A stretch of 14,088 nt of DNA from JBARCX01 sp049794535 (GTDB taxonomy: Bacteria > Pseudomonadota > Gammaproteobacteria > Xanthomonadales > Rhodanobacteraceae), in assembly GCA_049794535.1 (NCBI GenBank), contig JBARCX010000358.1, positions 1-14,088 on the forward strand. The letters are read 5' to 3'. Under the pieces are notes generated by a model. The model made no database searches, was not told the origin of the DNA, and saw nothing but the letters and a program-made list of their open reading frames with translations. Shown here piece by piece: positions 1-6,962 of this stretch (within the stretch, counting starts at the first letter, position 1; every line of letters starts with the position of its first letter). A program made the translations under genes and the position numbers.

Positions 1-489
1 TGCCACCACTTGGCTGCTGGTCAGTGCCGACAGGCAGACCCCGATGGCCAGGAATGCACCGGCCATCAACCAGCTACCAAGGTAGCCGGCCACAATGATG
101 CCGTTGTCCGGCGACCCCAGATAATTCACGGTGATCCAGATTGGAAAGGTCAGTACCAATGCCAGCCCGATGAACAGCCATGCAGCCAGGAACTTGCCCA
201 GCATGGCCTGAGTAAGGCTTACCGGCAGCGTGAGCAGCAGTTCTTGCGTGCCACCTTTGGTTTCCTCAGCCCACACCCGCATCGATATCGCCGGCACCAG
301 GATCAGATAAAGCCATGGATGCATCACAAAGAACGGCTGCAGATCGGCCTGTCCACGCTCATAGAAATCACCTGCATAGAACGTGAGAATGCCGGCGAGC
401 ACCAGGAAGATCACCAGGAACACGTACGCCACCGGCGTTACGAAGTAGCTGCGCAATTCGCGACGCATCACAGCCGCCAACGGACTCAT
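1..489 (-). CDS. ABC-2 type transporter permease, partial (3' end outside window)
   Basis: Membrane subunit of an ABC-2/GldF-like exporter in the inner membrane, partner of the ATPase encoded just upstream on the same strand. The 163 visible residues begin MSPLAAVMRRELRSYFVTP, a typical ABC-2 permease start with a basic amphipathic segment before the first membrane span. Hydrophobic segments lie at about 18-38, 58-70, 100-122 and 130-155. Residues 75-89 (EETKGGTQELLLTLP) match the conserved cytoplasmic coupling loop of this family. The start codon overlaps the ATPase stop as ATGA (489-486), so the pair is probably translationally coupled. The frame is open at base 1 and the remaining spans lie outside the window. 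The transported substrate cannot be told. In related loci this permease is followed by a GldG-like protein, but nothing here shows that. Confidence 0.88.
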   Translation of the reverse strand, partial: MSPLAAVMRRELRSYFVTPVAYVFLVIFLVLAGILTFYAGDFYERGQADLQPFFVMHPWLYLILVPAISMRVWAEETKGGTQELLLTLPVSLTQAMLGKFLAAWLFIGLALVLTFPIWITVNYLGSPDNGIIVAGYLGSWLMAGAFLAIGVCLSALTSSQVVA

Positions 490-1418
490 GCCCTGCCCTC
501 CGCGCCCAGCGTGATCTGACGAAACACCTCATCCAGTCGCCCGCGCTCAAGCTGAATCTCCGACACCTCCAAGCCTTGCTCGCGCAACAGGTTTTCCACC
601 GGCTCGAGAATGCGCTCGCCCTGCTTTGGAAACACGGTGATACGTCCGTCCAGCGGATCCACCTCGATACCCGCTACCTGAGGCAAGCGTCCGAGCATTT
701 CCTGCGACACGCCGCTACCGGCTGCGCTGAAGGAAACCGCACCGTGATAGCGCGAACGTGCCTCCAGTTCTGCCGGCGTCGCATCCGCCAACAAGCGACC
801 ACGGGCAATGATCACAACGCGATTGCATAGCGCATGTACTTCTTCAAGCAGATGGGTAGAAATCAGGATCGTGCGCTCACGCGCCATGGCATCGATCAAC
901 TGACGCACGGTGTGCTTTTGATTCGGATCGAGACCATCGGTGGGCTCGTCCAGCATCAACACCGGCGGATCATGCAGGATCGCCTGAGCCAACCCCACAC
1001 GCCGACGCAAACCTTTGGACAAGGTCTCAATGCACTGCTCCAGCACATCTTCCAGTTGCAGCCGCCCCACCACCTCATCAAAGCGACGCCGACCTGCGTC
1101 CGCCTTCAAGCCACGCATGCGGCCGATAAAAATCAGGAACTCGCGTACCGTCATCTCACCATAACTGGGCGCACCTTCCGGCAGATACCCCAGTGCACGT
1201 CGAGCAGCGAGCGGCTCTTTGCGCACGTCATGACCACACACTTTCGCCGTGCCCGAGGTGGGCGCGAGAAAGCCGGCAATCATGCGCATAGCCGTGGATT
1301 TGCCGGCACCGTTGGGACCTAGCATGCCCAACACCTGTCCAGGTTCGGCGCGGATGCTCAGGGTGTCCACCGCGGTCAGGTGGCCGTAGCGTCGGGTGAG
1401 CTGGTCGGTTTCGATCAT
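486..1418 (-). CDS. ABC transporter ATP-binding protein (GldA/CcmA-like)
   Basis: Nucleotide-binding subunit that powers the adjacent ABC-2 permease, 310 residues. Seen: Walker A GPNGAGKST at 34-42, Walker B with VLMLDEPTDGLDP at 153-165, and H-loop STH at 187-189. The signature is LSKG (133-136) instead of LSGG, and the Q-loop position reads LPEG (79-82). Both variants are usual in the GldA-like, gliding/Cu-processing-type ATPases. The C-terminal 90 residues form the regulatory extension common to this group. I chose the ATG at 1418 (MIETDQLTRRYG) because the family begins just before that strand. The open frame continues 21 codons upstream, but that stretch is Arg/Pro-rich and unlike the family. 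The stop overlaps the permease ATG. The gene begins about 100 bases past the terminator of the preceding gene, so it probably has its own promoter, though I see no convincing one. Confidence 0.92.
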   Translation of the reverse strand: MIETDQLTRRYGHLTAVDTLSIRAEPGQVLGMLGPNGAGKSTAMRMIAGFLAPTSGTAKVCGHDVRKEPLAARRALGYLPEGAPSYGEMTVREFLIFIGRMRGLKADAGRRRFDEVVGRLQLEDVLEQCIETLSKGLRRRVGLAQAILHDPPVLMLDEPTDGLDPNQKHTVRQLIDAMARERTILISTHLLEEVHALCNRVVIIARGRLLADATPAELEARSRYHGAVSFSAAGSGVSQEMLGRLPQVAGIEVDPLDGRITVFPKQGERILEPVENLLREQGLEVSEIQLERGRLDEVFRQITLGAEGRA

Positions 1419-1521
1419 GTCCGGTCGTGAGGTGACGTGGCGCCCGCACGGCGGTCGCGGAGCGCGTTCAATGTACCGCAATGGATATGGAAAGTTCGCC
1501 GGCTTTGCACAAAACAGTCGC

Positions 1522-1558
1522 GCAAAACAAAAGGCCCTTCCCGTATGGGAAGGGCCTT
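1522..1558 (-). terminator. Rho-independent terminator of the SRPBCC gene
   Basis: Perfect 12-bp GC-rich stem, AAGGCCCTTCCC (1531-1542) and GGGAAGGGCCTT (1547-1558), with a 4-base loop. Read on the minus strand the stem is followed by TTTTGTTTTG (1530-1521), so it points leftward. It lies 24 bases past the stop codon of the SRPBCC gene and separates it from the ABC operon. Confidence 0.93.
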
Positions 1559-1581
1559 CGTAGGTATGGCTACAGCAACGC

Positions 1582-2997
1582 TTACTTCGCGGTGCTAGCT
1601 GCTGCCGGTGCTGCTACCGTCGACGAGCTGGCAGGTGCTGCACTCGAGCTGGCCGAAGCCGGAGCGGAGGTACCTGAAACCACGTTACCGTTGGCGTCGA
1701 GGGTTGGCTGCTTGATGCCAGCTTCCTGTTCCGGGGTCTGCTGCGGCAGCGTTGCGCCATCAGCACCATCGGTGATCGGCAGGTAGACGTCGAAGCGAGC
1801 GTAGGTGGTGATGTTGCCACCCGCGTCCTTCACTTCCGGCTGCGCAAGGATGTCGTACAGGCGACCCACCACTTCGTCGAACTTGTAACCATGCGTCGAC
1901 GCATAGGCCTTCAGCATGTCTCGGGTCTGCGGCACGCCAGCAGCAGTACCACTCCACGGAGCCATCAGAGCCGGACCACCGAATGCAAGCGTGGCGCGCA
2001 CATTGCCATCGACGATCAGGCGACCGAAGCGGTCATGACCACCCGGTGTGCTGGTGTCCTCAGCGCTAGCCGGCGCAGCGGCCGTGCTGCTTGTGGCTGG
2101 CGCAGTGCCAGCCAACGGCGGCTGTGTGGGCGCCGTCAGCGTCACGCTCTGACCACCCACCGTCAGGCTGGTAGCGTCGATCGGCATGGCCACATCGAAG
2201 GTGTAATTCTGGTCACCGTAGTTGGTGGTGAACAGGATGCGCGGGCCGTTCACGTTCACACCAAGCTTCTTGGCGGCTGCCTGGATCTCTTGCTCGGCAG
2301 CAGCGGTGACTTCGTCCAGGCCGGCCAGACCATCTTTACGCGGGCTGGAGGTGGACACCAGCAACACTGGCGTCGGCTTGGTCTGCTCGATGTACGGAGT
2401 CAGGCCGCTGTAGTCGACGTTCGGCACGCTAGCCAGCACGTTCTGCAGGCTGTTCAGGCTGTACTGAACAAAGGAGTCCGGGTCGCCATGGATGTACATG
2501 TTGGAATAACGGTTGATCAGGTTCCAACCGTAAGCCACGTCGTACGACCAGGTGATCTTGGTCAGCTTGCCGCTGCGGCCCTGACGCTCCAGATCAAGCG
2601 TGAAATGCTTGTCCTGACCGCGCCAGTCGTTGTCCACATTCCAGACGATCTCGGCATCTTTGGTGTTCGAGTCGATCTTGAAGGAATCCGGCTGCGCCGT
2701 CGCGATGGTCAGCTTGCCGCTGCCCACCTTGGCGTTCTCGCTAGCCCAGCTGAGCTCAGCACCCGGGCCATAGGCCTTGCCCGAGAACGTGTATTGAATT
2801 TTCGGATCATAAGAACGCAGCACCCCGTAATCGGGGAAGCGGCGGAAATTGTCTAGCACGTCATAAACCTGACGGATGTCCTTGCCAACTACCAGCGACC
2901 TCTCCACATGACCACTGCCGGGCATGGCCACGCCCACCACGACGCCAACAAGGGCGACAATGATCAAGGCAACAATTAATTCCAGAACACGCGTCAT
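1582..2997 (-). CDS. Membrane-anchored SRPBCC-family protein with GyrI-like C-terminal region
   Basis: 471 residues, function unknown. Residues 5-24 form one hydrophobic N-terminal anchor followed by a polar, probably periplasmic, body. Residues 32-190 have the look of a polyketide cyclase/SRPBCC domain: HVERSLVVGKDIRQVYDVLDN resembles its usual opening strand and helix, and GSGKLTI, DSFKID and TKITWSYDV fit later strands. Two later blocks share a strand-helix-strand layout ending FDVAMPI (267-273) and FDVYLPI (402-408). I read them as the two halves of a GyrI-like ligand-binding domain, which is inference. An Ala/Ser/Thr/Pro linker separates them at about 295-317, and the C-terminal 30 residues are also Ala/Ser-rich. 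The ATG at 2997 is preceded by GGAGAG seven bases upstream, so the open frame further upstream is not used. A strong terminator follows, so it is probably transcribed alone or as the end of the kinase-regulator unit. Confidence 0.78.
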   Translation of the reverse strand: MTRVLELIVALIIVALVGVVVGVAMPGSGHVERSLVVGKDIRQVYDVLDNFRRFPDYGVLRSYDPKIQYTFSGKAYGPGAELSWASENAKVGSGKLTIATAQPDSFKIDSNTKDAEIVWNVDNDWRGQDKHFTLDLERQGRSGKLTKITWSYDVAYGWNLINRYSNMYIHGDPDSFVQYSLNSLQNVLASVPNVDYSGLTPYIEQTKPTPVLLVSTSSPRKDGLAGLDEVTAAAEQEIQAAAKKLGVNVNGPRILFTTNYGDQNYTFDVAMPIDATSLTVGGQSVTLTAPTQPPLAGTAPATSSTAAAPASAEDTSTPGGHDRFGRLIVDGNVRATLAFGGPALMAPWSGTAAGVPQTRDMLKAYASTHGYKFDEVVGRLYDILAQPEVKDAGGNITTYARFDVYLPITDGADGATLPQQTPEQEAGIKQPTLDANGNVVSGTSAPASASSSAAPASSSTVAAPAAASTAK

Positions 2998-3116
2998 TCC
3001 AGGGCTCTCCGAACGTCTTCGTCTGCGGCATAGAGCGTGGCGGCAACCACACGCCATGAGGGGGCAGTCCTGCTGGATTGCGTCATGACGGGGGGTCGGC
3101 CAACGCCGAAGCCACC

Positions 3117-3191
3117 GATGTTACTTGCTCGCGCGCAGGAACGCTACGGGCCCCAACGCGGGGCCGGTTGGACGTCTAGATCTGTAACATC
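3117..3191. repeat. 8-bp inverted repeat framing a GC hairpin
   Basis: GATGTTAC (3117-3124) and GTAACATC (3184-3191) are perfect inverted copies about 59 bases apart. Between them sits GGCCCC-AACGC-GGGGCC (3149-3165). This fills most of the 208-base gap after the response regulator stop. There is no T-run on either strand, so it is not a clear intrinsic terminator. It could be a weak terminator or paired protein sites ahead of the SRPBCC gene; chance is also possible. I see no gene in the gap. Confidence 0.3.
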
Positions 3192-3205
3192 CGCTTGCGC
3201 CGAAC

Positions 3206-3847
3206 CTAGACGATGCCTAGCTCCAGCGCCTTCAGCACCGCACGGGTACGGTCACGCACGCCGAGCTTGGAGAGAATGTTCGAGACATGGTTTTTTACCG
3301 TGCCCTCAGCCACTTTCAGAGAGTTAGCGATCTCCTTATTGCTGTAGCCACCGGAAAGCAGCCGCAGAATCTCGGTCTCGCGCTCGGTCAAGGGATCGGG
3401 CTGCTCCAGGCTGGTGAACTGGTTCTGCATGCGCCCCACCCCAGCCAGCAAGCGCTGGGTGACCATCGGCGCAACCAGAGAGCCGCCTGAAGCTACCGTA
3501 CGAACCGCCTCGACCAGTTGCTCCAGCGAGACATCCTTGAGCAGATAGCCACGCGCACCGGCCTTGAGGCCCTGCAGCACCAACTGGTCATCGTCGAATG
3601 TGGTGAGAATGATTGTCGGCGGCAATTCGTTGCGCGCCGACAAGGCCTGCAGCACTTCCAGACCACTCATGTTGGGCATGCGTAGATCCAGCAGTACCAC
3701 GTCGGGTTTCACCCGTGGAATATCTTGCACAGCCTGTGCACCGTCGGCGCATTCAGCCACCACGCGGATGTCTTCAGCTAGGTCGAGCAGCGAACGAACC
3801 CCCTGGCGCACCAGGTTCTGGTCGTCGACGAGACAAACGGAAATCAT
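3206..3847 (-). CDS. NarL/FixJ-family response regulator
   Basis: 213-residue transcription factor of a two-component system. The receiver domain (about 1-118) shows the acidic pair D8-D9, the phospho-acceptor D54 in LLDLRMP, T82 and K104 in YLLKD. The C-terminal LuxR-type helix-turn-helix begins at LTERETEILRLLSGGYSNKE and contains the recognition segment VAEGTVKNHVSNILSKLGV. This full set of residues indicates a working phosphorylation-dependent regulator. The ATG at 3847 follows AGGA with six bases between, and ISVCLVDDQ is the normal first strand; the upstream in-frame start would add 13 atypical residues. Its partner is almost certainly the DesK-like kinase upstream. Targets are unknown. 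The neighbouring SRPBCC and ABC genes are the natural candidates, because such pairs often control an adjacent ABC exporter. Confidence 0.93.
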   Translation of the reverse strand: MISVCLVDDQNLVRQGVRSLLDLAEDIRVVAECADGAQAVQDIPRVKPDVVLLDLRMPNMSGLEVLQALSARNELPPTIILTTFDDDQLVLQGLKAGARGYLLKDVSLEQLVEAVRTVASGGSLVAPMVTQRLLAGVGRMQNQFTSLEQPDPLTERETEILRLLSGGYSNKEIANSLKVAEGTVKNHVSNILSKLGVRDRTRAVLKALELGIV

Positions 3848-3956
3848 CGCGAATCCTCGCAGCGAAAATGGCGCATAACGCCCCACGGACAGACAACGGG
3901 AAACCTCAATAACACATTCTTGCAGGTCGTTAGAGCCTGCTTATGCTCTCCCTGCA

Positions 3957-3986
3957 GCCTGCGCCGGGGTCGGCTTGTGCGCAGGC
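3957..3986. other. Stem-loop in the kinase-regulator gap
   Basis: GCCTGCGC (3957-3964) and GCGCAGGC (3979-3986) can form an 8-bp stem with a 14-base loop. A second smaller pairing, AGAGC with GCTCT, lies just left of it (about 3932-3949). The stem sits in the 228-base gap between the kinase stop and the regulator start, with no T-run. It may attenuate or stabilise a joint transcript, or mean nothing. No protein-coding gene is convincing in the gap 3848-4075. Confidence 0.3.
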
Positions 3987-4075
3987 CAAGGAAGAACCAT
4001 GAAGTGTACGTCGGCACACAACCGGGTGATGACAAAGACACATACGCAAGCGGCAGGGAGATCATCAACACGCTC

Positions 4076-5347
4076 TCAATGCAGGCTCAGCGCAGGAGGT
4101 TCAAGCCGTGACGGCGCATGTGCCAGCGCCACACCCTGGCCCAGCGGCAACCGTACAGTAAGTGCAAACCCCTGGCCGACCCCACTCTCTACGGTCAAGC
4201 TGCCACCGTAAGTGGCCAAGCGTTCGCGCATGCCGGCTAGGCCATTACCTGGCGACACATCCGCCACGCCACGGCCATCATCACGCGCATGCAAGCCCAG
4301 CAAGCTTTCATCGGCATAAGCAAAGTGCAGCCACAGGTTACGCGCACCGGCATGCCGCGCAGCATTTGTGATGATTTCCTGCGCGCAACGCAACAGTACC
4401 TGTGCTCGACGTGGATCTTCGACACTGAAGCGCGGCGGCATCACCACATGCACCTGTAATCCAGGCACACCCTCGATCAGGCTATGCAACGCCTGGGTAA
4501 GGTCGATCGCATCATCCTGCCGCAGCTCGCTCACCGCCTCACGCACGTCAGCCAGCAAATGCTTGGCCGTGGCCTGCGCCTTGCGCACATGCTCGCCTGC
4601 GGCCTCGTTCGTGAGATGACTGGCCACTTCCAAGTTCAGACTCAGCGCCGTCAGATGGTGTCCGATCAGATCGTGTAGCTCTCGTGCGATACGCATCCGC
4701 TCCGCAATGCGCGTGGATTCGGCCAGCAAGGCGCGGGTGGCACGCAGTTCGGAGTTAAGGCGCCGCTGCGCTTCACGCTCTTCGGCTTGCTGGCTGGCGA
4801 CCAGCGAGGCGACGAAACCCATCGCAGCGAAACCCATATAGATGCTGGCCTGCATCAGGGCCAGCGTGATGTTGTATTCCGGAAAAGTCGCGAATAGCGC
4901 CGCCAGCGCCAGGTTCCAAATGACGAGCCAGGCCACGCTGAGCCAGAACGGCACCAGCCAAGGCAGCACCACCGACGACACCACCATCAAAATCGCCGAG
5001 AGGCCACTGTGGCTATACCAGCCAACCGCCAGCGAGCAGGTGGTCATTAGCGCCAGGCCGATCAAACGGGTACCGAGGTAACGTCTGGAGCCCAGGTTGC
5101 TGGTCAGCAACAGATACAACACGCCAAACAGCAAATAGGACAAGGTCCACAGCAGTAGCGCGAAGTTCGTCCGATGCAACAGATCCAGGCGCTCCACCGC
5201 CCAAGTGGTGATCAGCGGAGTCCCCGAACACAGATAGGCGAAGAAACCTGTCAGGCGCAGCAGTCGAATATGATTGAAGTTGGCCCAGGGCATACCGTGC
5301 ATGATAGGCGCACACCGCAGCTGCGCAATGCGCGAGAAGTCACCCAT
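4076..5347 (-). CDS. Sensor histidine kinase, DesK/LiaS (HisKA_3) type
   Basis: Inner-membrane sensor kinase of 423 residues from the ATG at 5347. The N-terminal 185 residues hold about five to six hydrophobic spans with no large extracytoplasmic domain, so it probably senses the membrane itself or something within it. A coiled, charged linker (QQAEEREAQRRLNSELRATR) leads to the HisKA_3 dimerisation helix with phospho-acceptor H225 in RELHDLIGHHLTALS. The HATPase_c domain shows the N-box (QEIITNAARHA, N328), DDGRG (356-360) and GNGLAGMRERL. These are the hallmarks of kinases that pair with NarL-type regulators, such as the one downstream. The start is uncertain: a GTG lies four codons upstream (5359) and ATGs at 5302 and 5293 are also in frame; none has a strong ribosome binding site. 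What it detects is not visible in the sequence. Confidence 0.88.
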   Translation of the reverse strand: MGDFSRIAQLRCAPIMHGMPWANFNHIRLLRLTGFFAYLCSGTPLITTWAVERLDLLHRTNFALLLWTLSYLLFGVLYLLLTSNLGSRRYLGTRLIGLALMTTCSLAVGWYSHSGLSAILMVVSSVVLPWLVPFWLSVAWLVIWNLALAALFATFPEYNITLALMQASIYMGFAAMGFVASLVASQQAEEREAQRRLNSELRATRALLAESTRIAERMRIARELHDLIGHHLTALSLNLEVASHLTNEAAGEHVRKAQATAKHLLADVREAVSELRQDDAIDLTQALHSLIEGVPGLQVHVVMPPRFSVEDPRRAQVLLRCAQEIITNAARHAGARNLWLHFAYADESLLGLHARDDGRGVADVSPGNGLAGMRERLATYGGSLTVESGVGQGFALTVRLPLGQGVALAHAPSRLEPPALSLH

Positions 5348-5501
5348 GCCGAAAGCCACACACAGCCGCCATGCATGTCCGTTTTACAAAGCTTTTACAT
5401 GGCGCAGCGCGGGATGTACGCCCACCGGTCACATGCCATAATGACGACATGCGGGGCCGTCAGTCGGTCTTATCTTCGAATCACACACTGCGGAGCAACG
5501 A
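5348..5501. promoter_or_regulatory. Divergent promoter region between kinase and GNAT-min genes
   Basis: A 154-base gap between two divergent genes must hold promoters for both. The region 5383-5400 is AT-rich compared with its surroundings, with AAAGCTTT as a small palindrome. CATAAT at 5437-5442 is a reasonable -10 for the rightward GNAT-minC transcript, but no good -35 lies 16-18 bases upstream. The GNAT ATG has CGGAG six bases ahead. Positions of the start sites are inferred only. Confidence 0.35.
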
Positions 5502-6122
5502 ATGGCCCTTGCCATCCGCGACGTGCGCGAGCACGACCTGGATGCCGTACTGGCGCTCAATAATGCCGCCGGCCGCACCATCCTCGCCCTGGACAATGCG
5601 CAACTGCGCTACTTTTTCGAGCATGCCGATTACTTCCGCGTGGCAGAAATCGACGGCCACATCGCAGGATTCCTGATCGCCCTGCGCGACGGTAGCGATT
5701 ACGGCAGCTCGAACTACCGCTGGTTCAGCGAACACTATCCATCCTTCGTCTACATCGATCGCATCGTGATCGCCAACGCCTACCGCCGTCATGGCCTGGG
5801 TCGCATCTTCTATTGCGATGTGACCAGCTATGCGGAGGTGCGCGTGCCCTTGCTCACCTGCGAAGTGTTCCTGGAGCCTCGCGACGACGTGGTCGTGCTG
5901 TTCCATGGCACCTACGGCTTCCAGGAAGTCGGGCAGCAACGCATGCAGACAGACGGCCCACAAGTCAGCCTGCTGGCCAAAGACCTGCCCAGCTACGCCT
6001 ACGTGCGCGATACCTATCTAGAGCACGACGGCCTACCTGACCTGCCCTGGCTGGCCGAACGCCTGCCCAACACCAACGACCCATCACCATCACGCCGCCT
6101 CGCCGGGGACCGCCACCCATGA
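5502..6122 (+). CDS. GNAT-family N-acetyltransferase coupled to minC
   Basis: 206-residue protein of the GCN5-related acetyltransferase fold, which moves an acetyl group from acetyl-CoA to an amine. The pyrophosphate-binding loop of motif A is clear at 95-101 (RRHGLGR), preceded by the strand YIDRIVIANAY. A motif-B-like segment follows, with CEVFLEP and FHGTYGFQEVG (134-144). The last 45 residues are a polar tail without recognisable features. The ATG at 5502 has CGGAG six bases upstream. The stop overlaps the minC start as ATGA (6119-6122), so it is the first gene of the min transcript here and is translationally coupled to MinC. The substrate is unknown. A role in tuning division is possible from context but not shown, because the gene may simply share a promoter. 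Confidence 0.9.
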   Translation: MALAIRDVREHDLDAVLALNNAAGRTILALDNAQLRYFFEHADYFRVAEIDGHIAGFLIALRDGSDYGSSNYRWFSEHYPSFVYIDRIVIANAYRRHGLGRIFYCDVTSYAEVRVPLLTCEVFLEPRDDVVVLFHGTYGFQEVGQQRMQTDGPQVSLLAKDLPSYAYVRDTYLEHDGLPDLPWLAERLPNTNDPSPSRRLAGDRHP

Positions 6123-6892
6123 ATGCACGAGTGGATACCTCCGACACCTGCGATCTGCGCTTTGGTCAGGTGGGCATTGCCTGTGTGCGCGTGCGCCGCG
6201 TTGATGCGGCAGCACTATGCGATGAGCTGGAGCGTCGTGTGCGCAGCGCACCGCAACTGTTCTCGCGCGCCGCCGTCGTGCTGGATCTGAGTCACTTGCT
6301 CGACCTGCCTGACGACGGCACGGTCGACGCACTGCTTGAAGCTGTGCGCAGTGCCGGCATGCTGCCCGTCGGCCTGGCCTATGGCACGAACGAGACCGAG
6401 GCGCTGGCGAAGCGCATGGGCCTTCCGCTCATTGCCAAGTTTCGCGCGGCCTACGAGCCGGCAAATGGTGCCAGCGTCACAGCAACTGCCGAGCCTGCAT
6501 CACGCCCAGAACCAGCACCAGCGGTGCGTGAGCCGATTCTTTCCGAACCCTCCGCCGATCAAGCCCATGGCGCCATGCATCACGATGGCAATGTGCGCTC
6601 GGGTCAGCAGGTCTATGCGCGCGATCGCGACATTGTCGTCACCGGTGCTGTCGCTAACGGCGCCGAAGTCATCGCCGATGGTGACATCCACATTTACGGT
6701 GGCCTGCGCGGCCGCGCCATGGCCGGTGCGCAAGGCGAGACGACCGCACGCATCTTCGTCTCCGACTTCCGCGCCGAGCTGGTGGCTATCGCCGGTCACT
6801 ACCGCGTGTTCGAACAGATTCCAAACGACCTCGAAGGCCAATCCGTGCGATGCTGGCTGGAAGGGGAAAAGCTGCTGATTGCCCGTCTGTGA
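6119..6892 (+). CDS. minC: Septum site-determining protein MinC
   Basis: Inhibitor of FtsZ assembly that blocks division at the poles when carried to the membrane by MinD. The protein is 257 residues, in the usual range for MinC. The N-terminal domain (about 10-112) has the FtsZ-inhibiting fold, with strand-helix pattern and VVLDLSHL at 53-60. A Pro/Ala-rich linker of about 40 residues (115-152) follows. The C-terminal beta-helix domain carries the family-specific RSGQQVYARDRDIVVTG (160-176) and the glycine ladder ADGDIHIYGGLRGRAMAGAQG up to 206, the MinD-binding and dimerisation surface. The start overlaps the upstream stop (ATGA). The next gene, minD, lies 67 bases away, wider than usual within a min operon. 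Nothing essential appears to be missing. Confidence 0.96.
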   Translation: MNARVDTSDTCDLRFGQVGIACVRVRRVDAAALCDELERRVRSAPQLFSRAAVVLDLSHLLDLPDDGTVDALLEAVRSAGMLPVGLAYGTNETEALAKRMGLPLIAKFRAAYEPANGASVTATAEPASRPEPAPAVREPILSEPSADQAHGAMHHDGNVRSGQQVYARDRDIVVTGAVANGAEVIADGDIHIYGGLRGRAMAGAQGETTARIFVSDFRAELVAIAGHYRVFEQIPNDLEGQSVRCWLEGEKLLIARL

Positions 6893-6916
6893 CGGACCCT
6901 CTATTTACAATCCATA

Positions 6917-6940
6917 TGTACAAGAACATGTATAAGAACA
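6917..6940 (+). repeat. 12-bp tandem repeat before minD
   Basis: Two adjacent 12-base units, TGTACAAGAACA (6917-6928) and TGTATAAGAACA (6929-6940), differ at one base. They fill a third of the minC-minD gap and end seven bases before the minD ribosome binding site. The second unit contains TATAAG, a fair -10 element, and TTTACA (6904-6909) resembles a -35, but these two are 21 bases apart, too far for a standard promoter. Possible uses are a two-site operator or an mRNA feature. Slippage is the simplest origin. Confidence 0.7.
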
Positions 6941-6947
6941 TGATTCT

Positions 6948-6962
6948 GGAGATGAGCCCTTG
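6948..6962 (+). promoter_or_regulatory. Ribosome binding site that fixes the TTG start of minD
   Basis: GGAG (6948-6951) lies eight bases before TTG (6960-6962), good spacing. MinD proteins begin two or three residues before the EIIVVTSGKGG strand, and no ATG or GTG is available there in frame, so TTG is the start. An out-of-frame ATG at 6952 opens a three-codon frame (ATG AGC CCT TGA) whose stop overlaps the TTG. Confidence 0.8.

Noticed and set aside
10..519. Plus-strand open frame over the ABC permease
   Set aside because: Gln/His/Arg-rich shadow of a clear minus-strand permease with conserved coupling loop.
1891..2856. Long plus-strand open frame opposite the SRPBCC gene
   Set aside because: No recognisable domain or ribosome binding site; the minus frame has an anchor, fold-like strands, a good start and a terminator.
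3148..3166. GGCCCC/GGGGCC hairpin as an intrinsic terminator of the response regulator
   Set aside because: Only 6 bp and no T-run on the minus strand; left as part of a low-confidence repeat entry.
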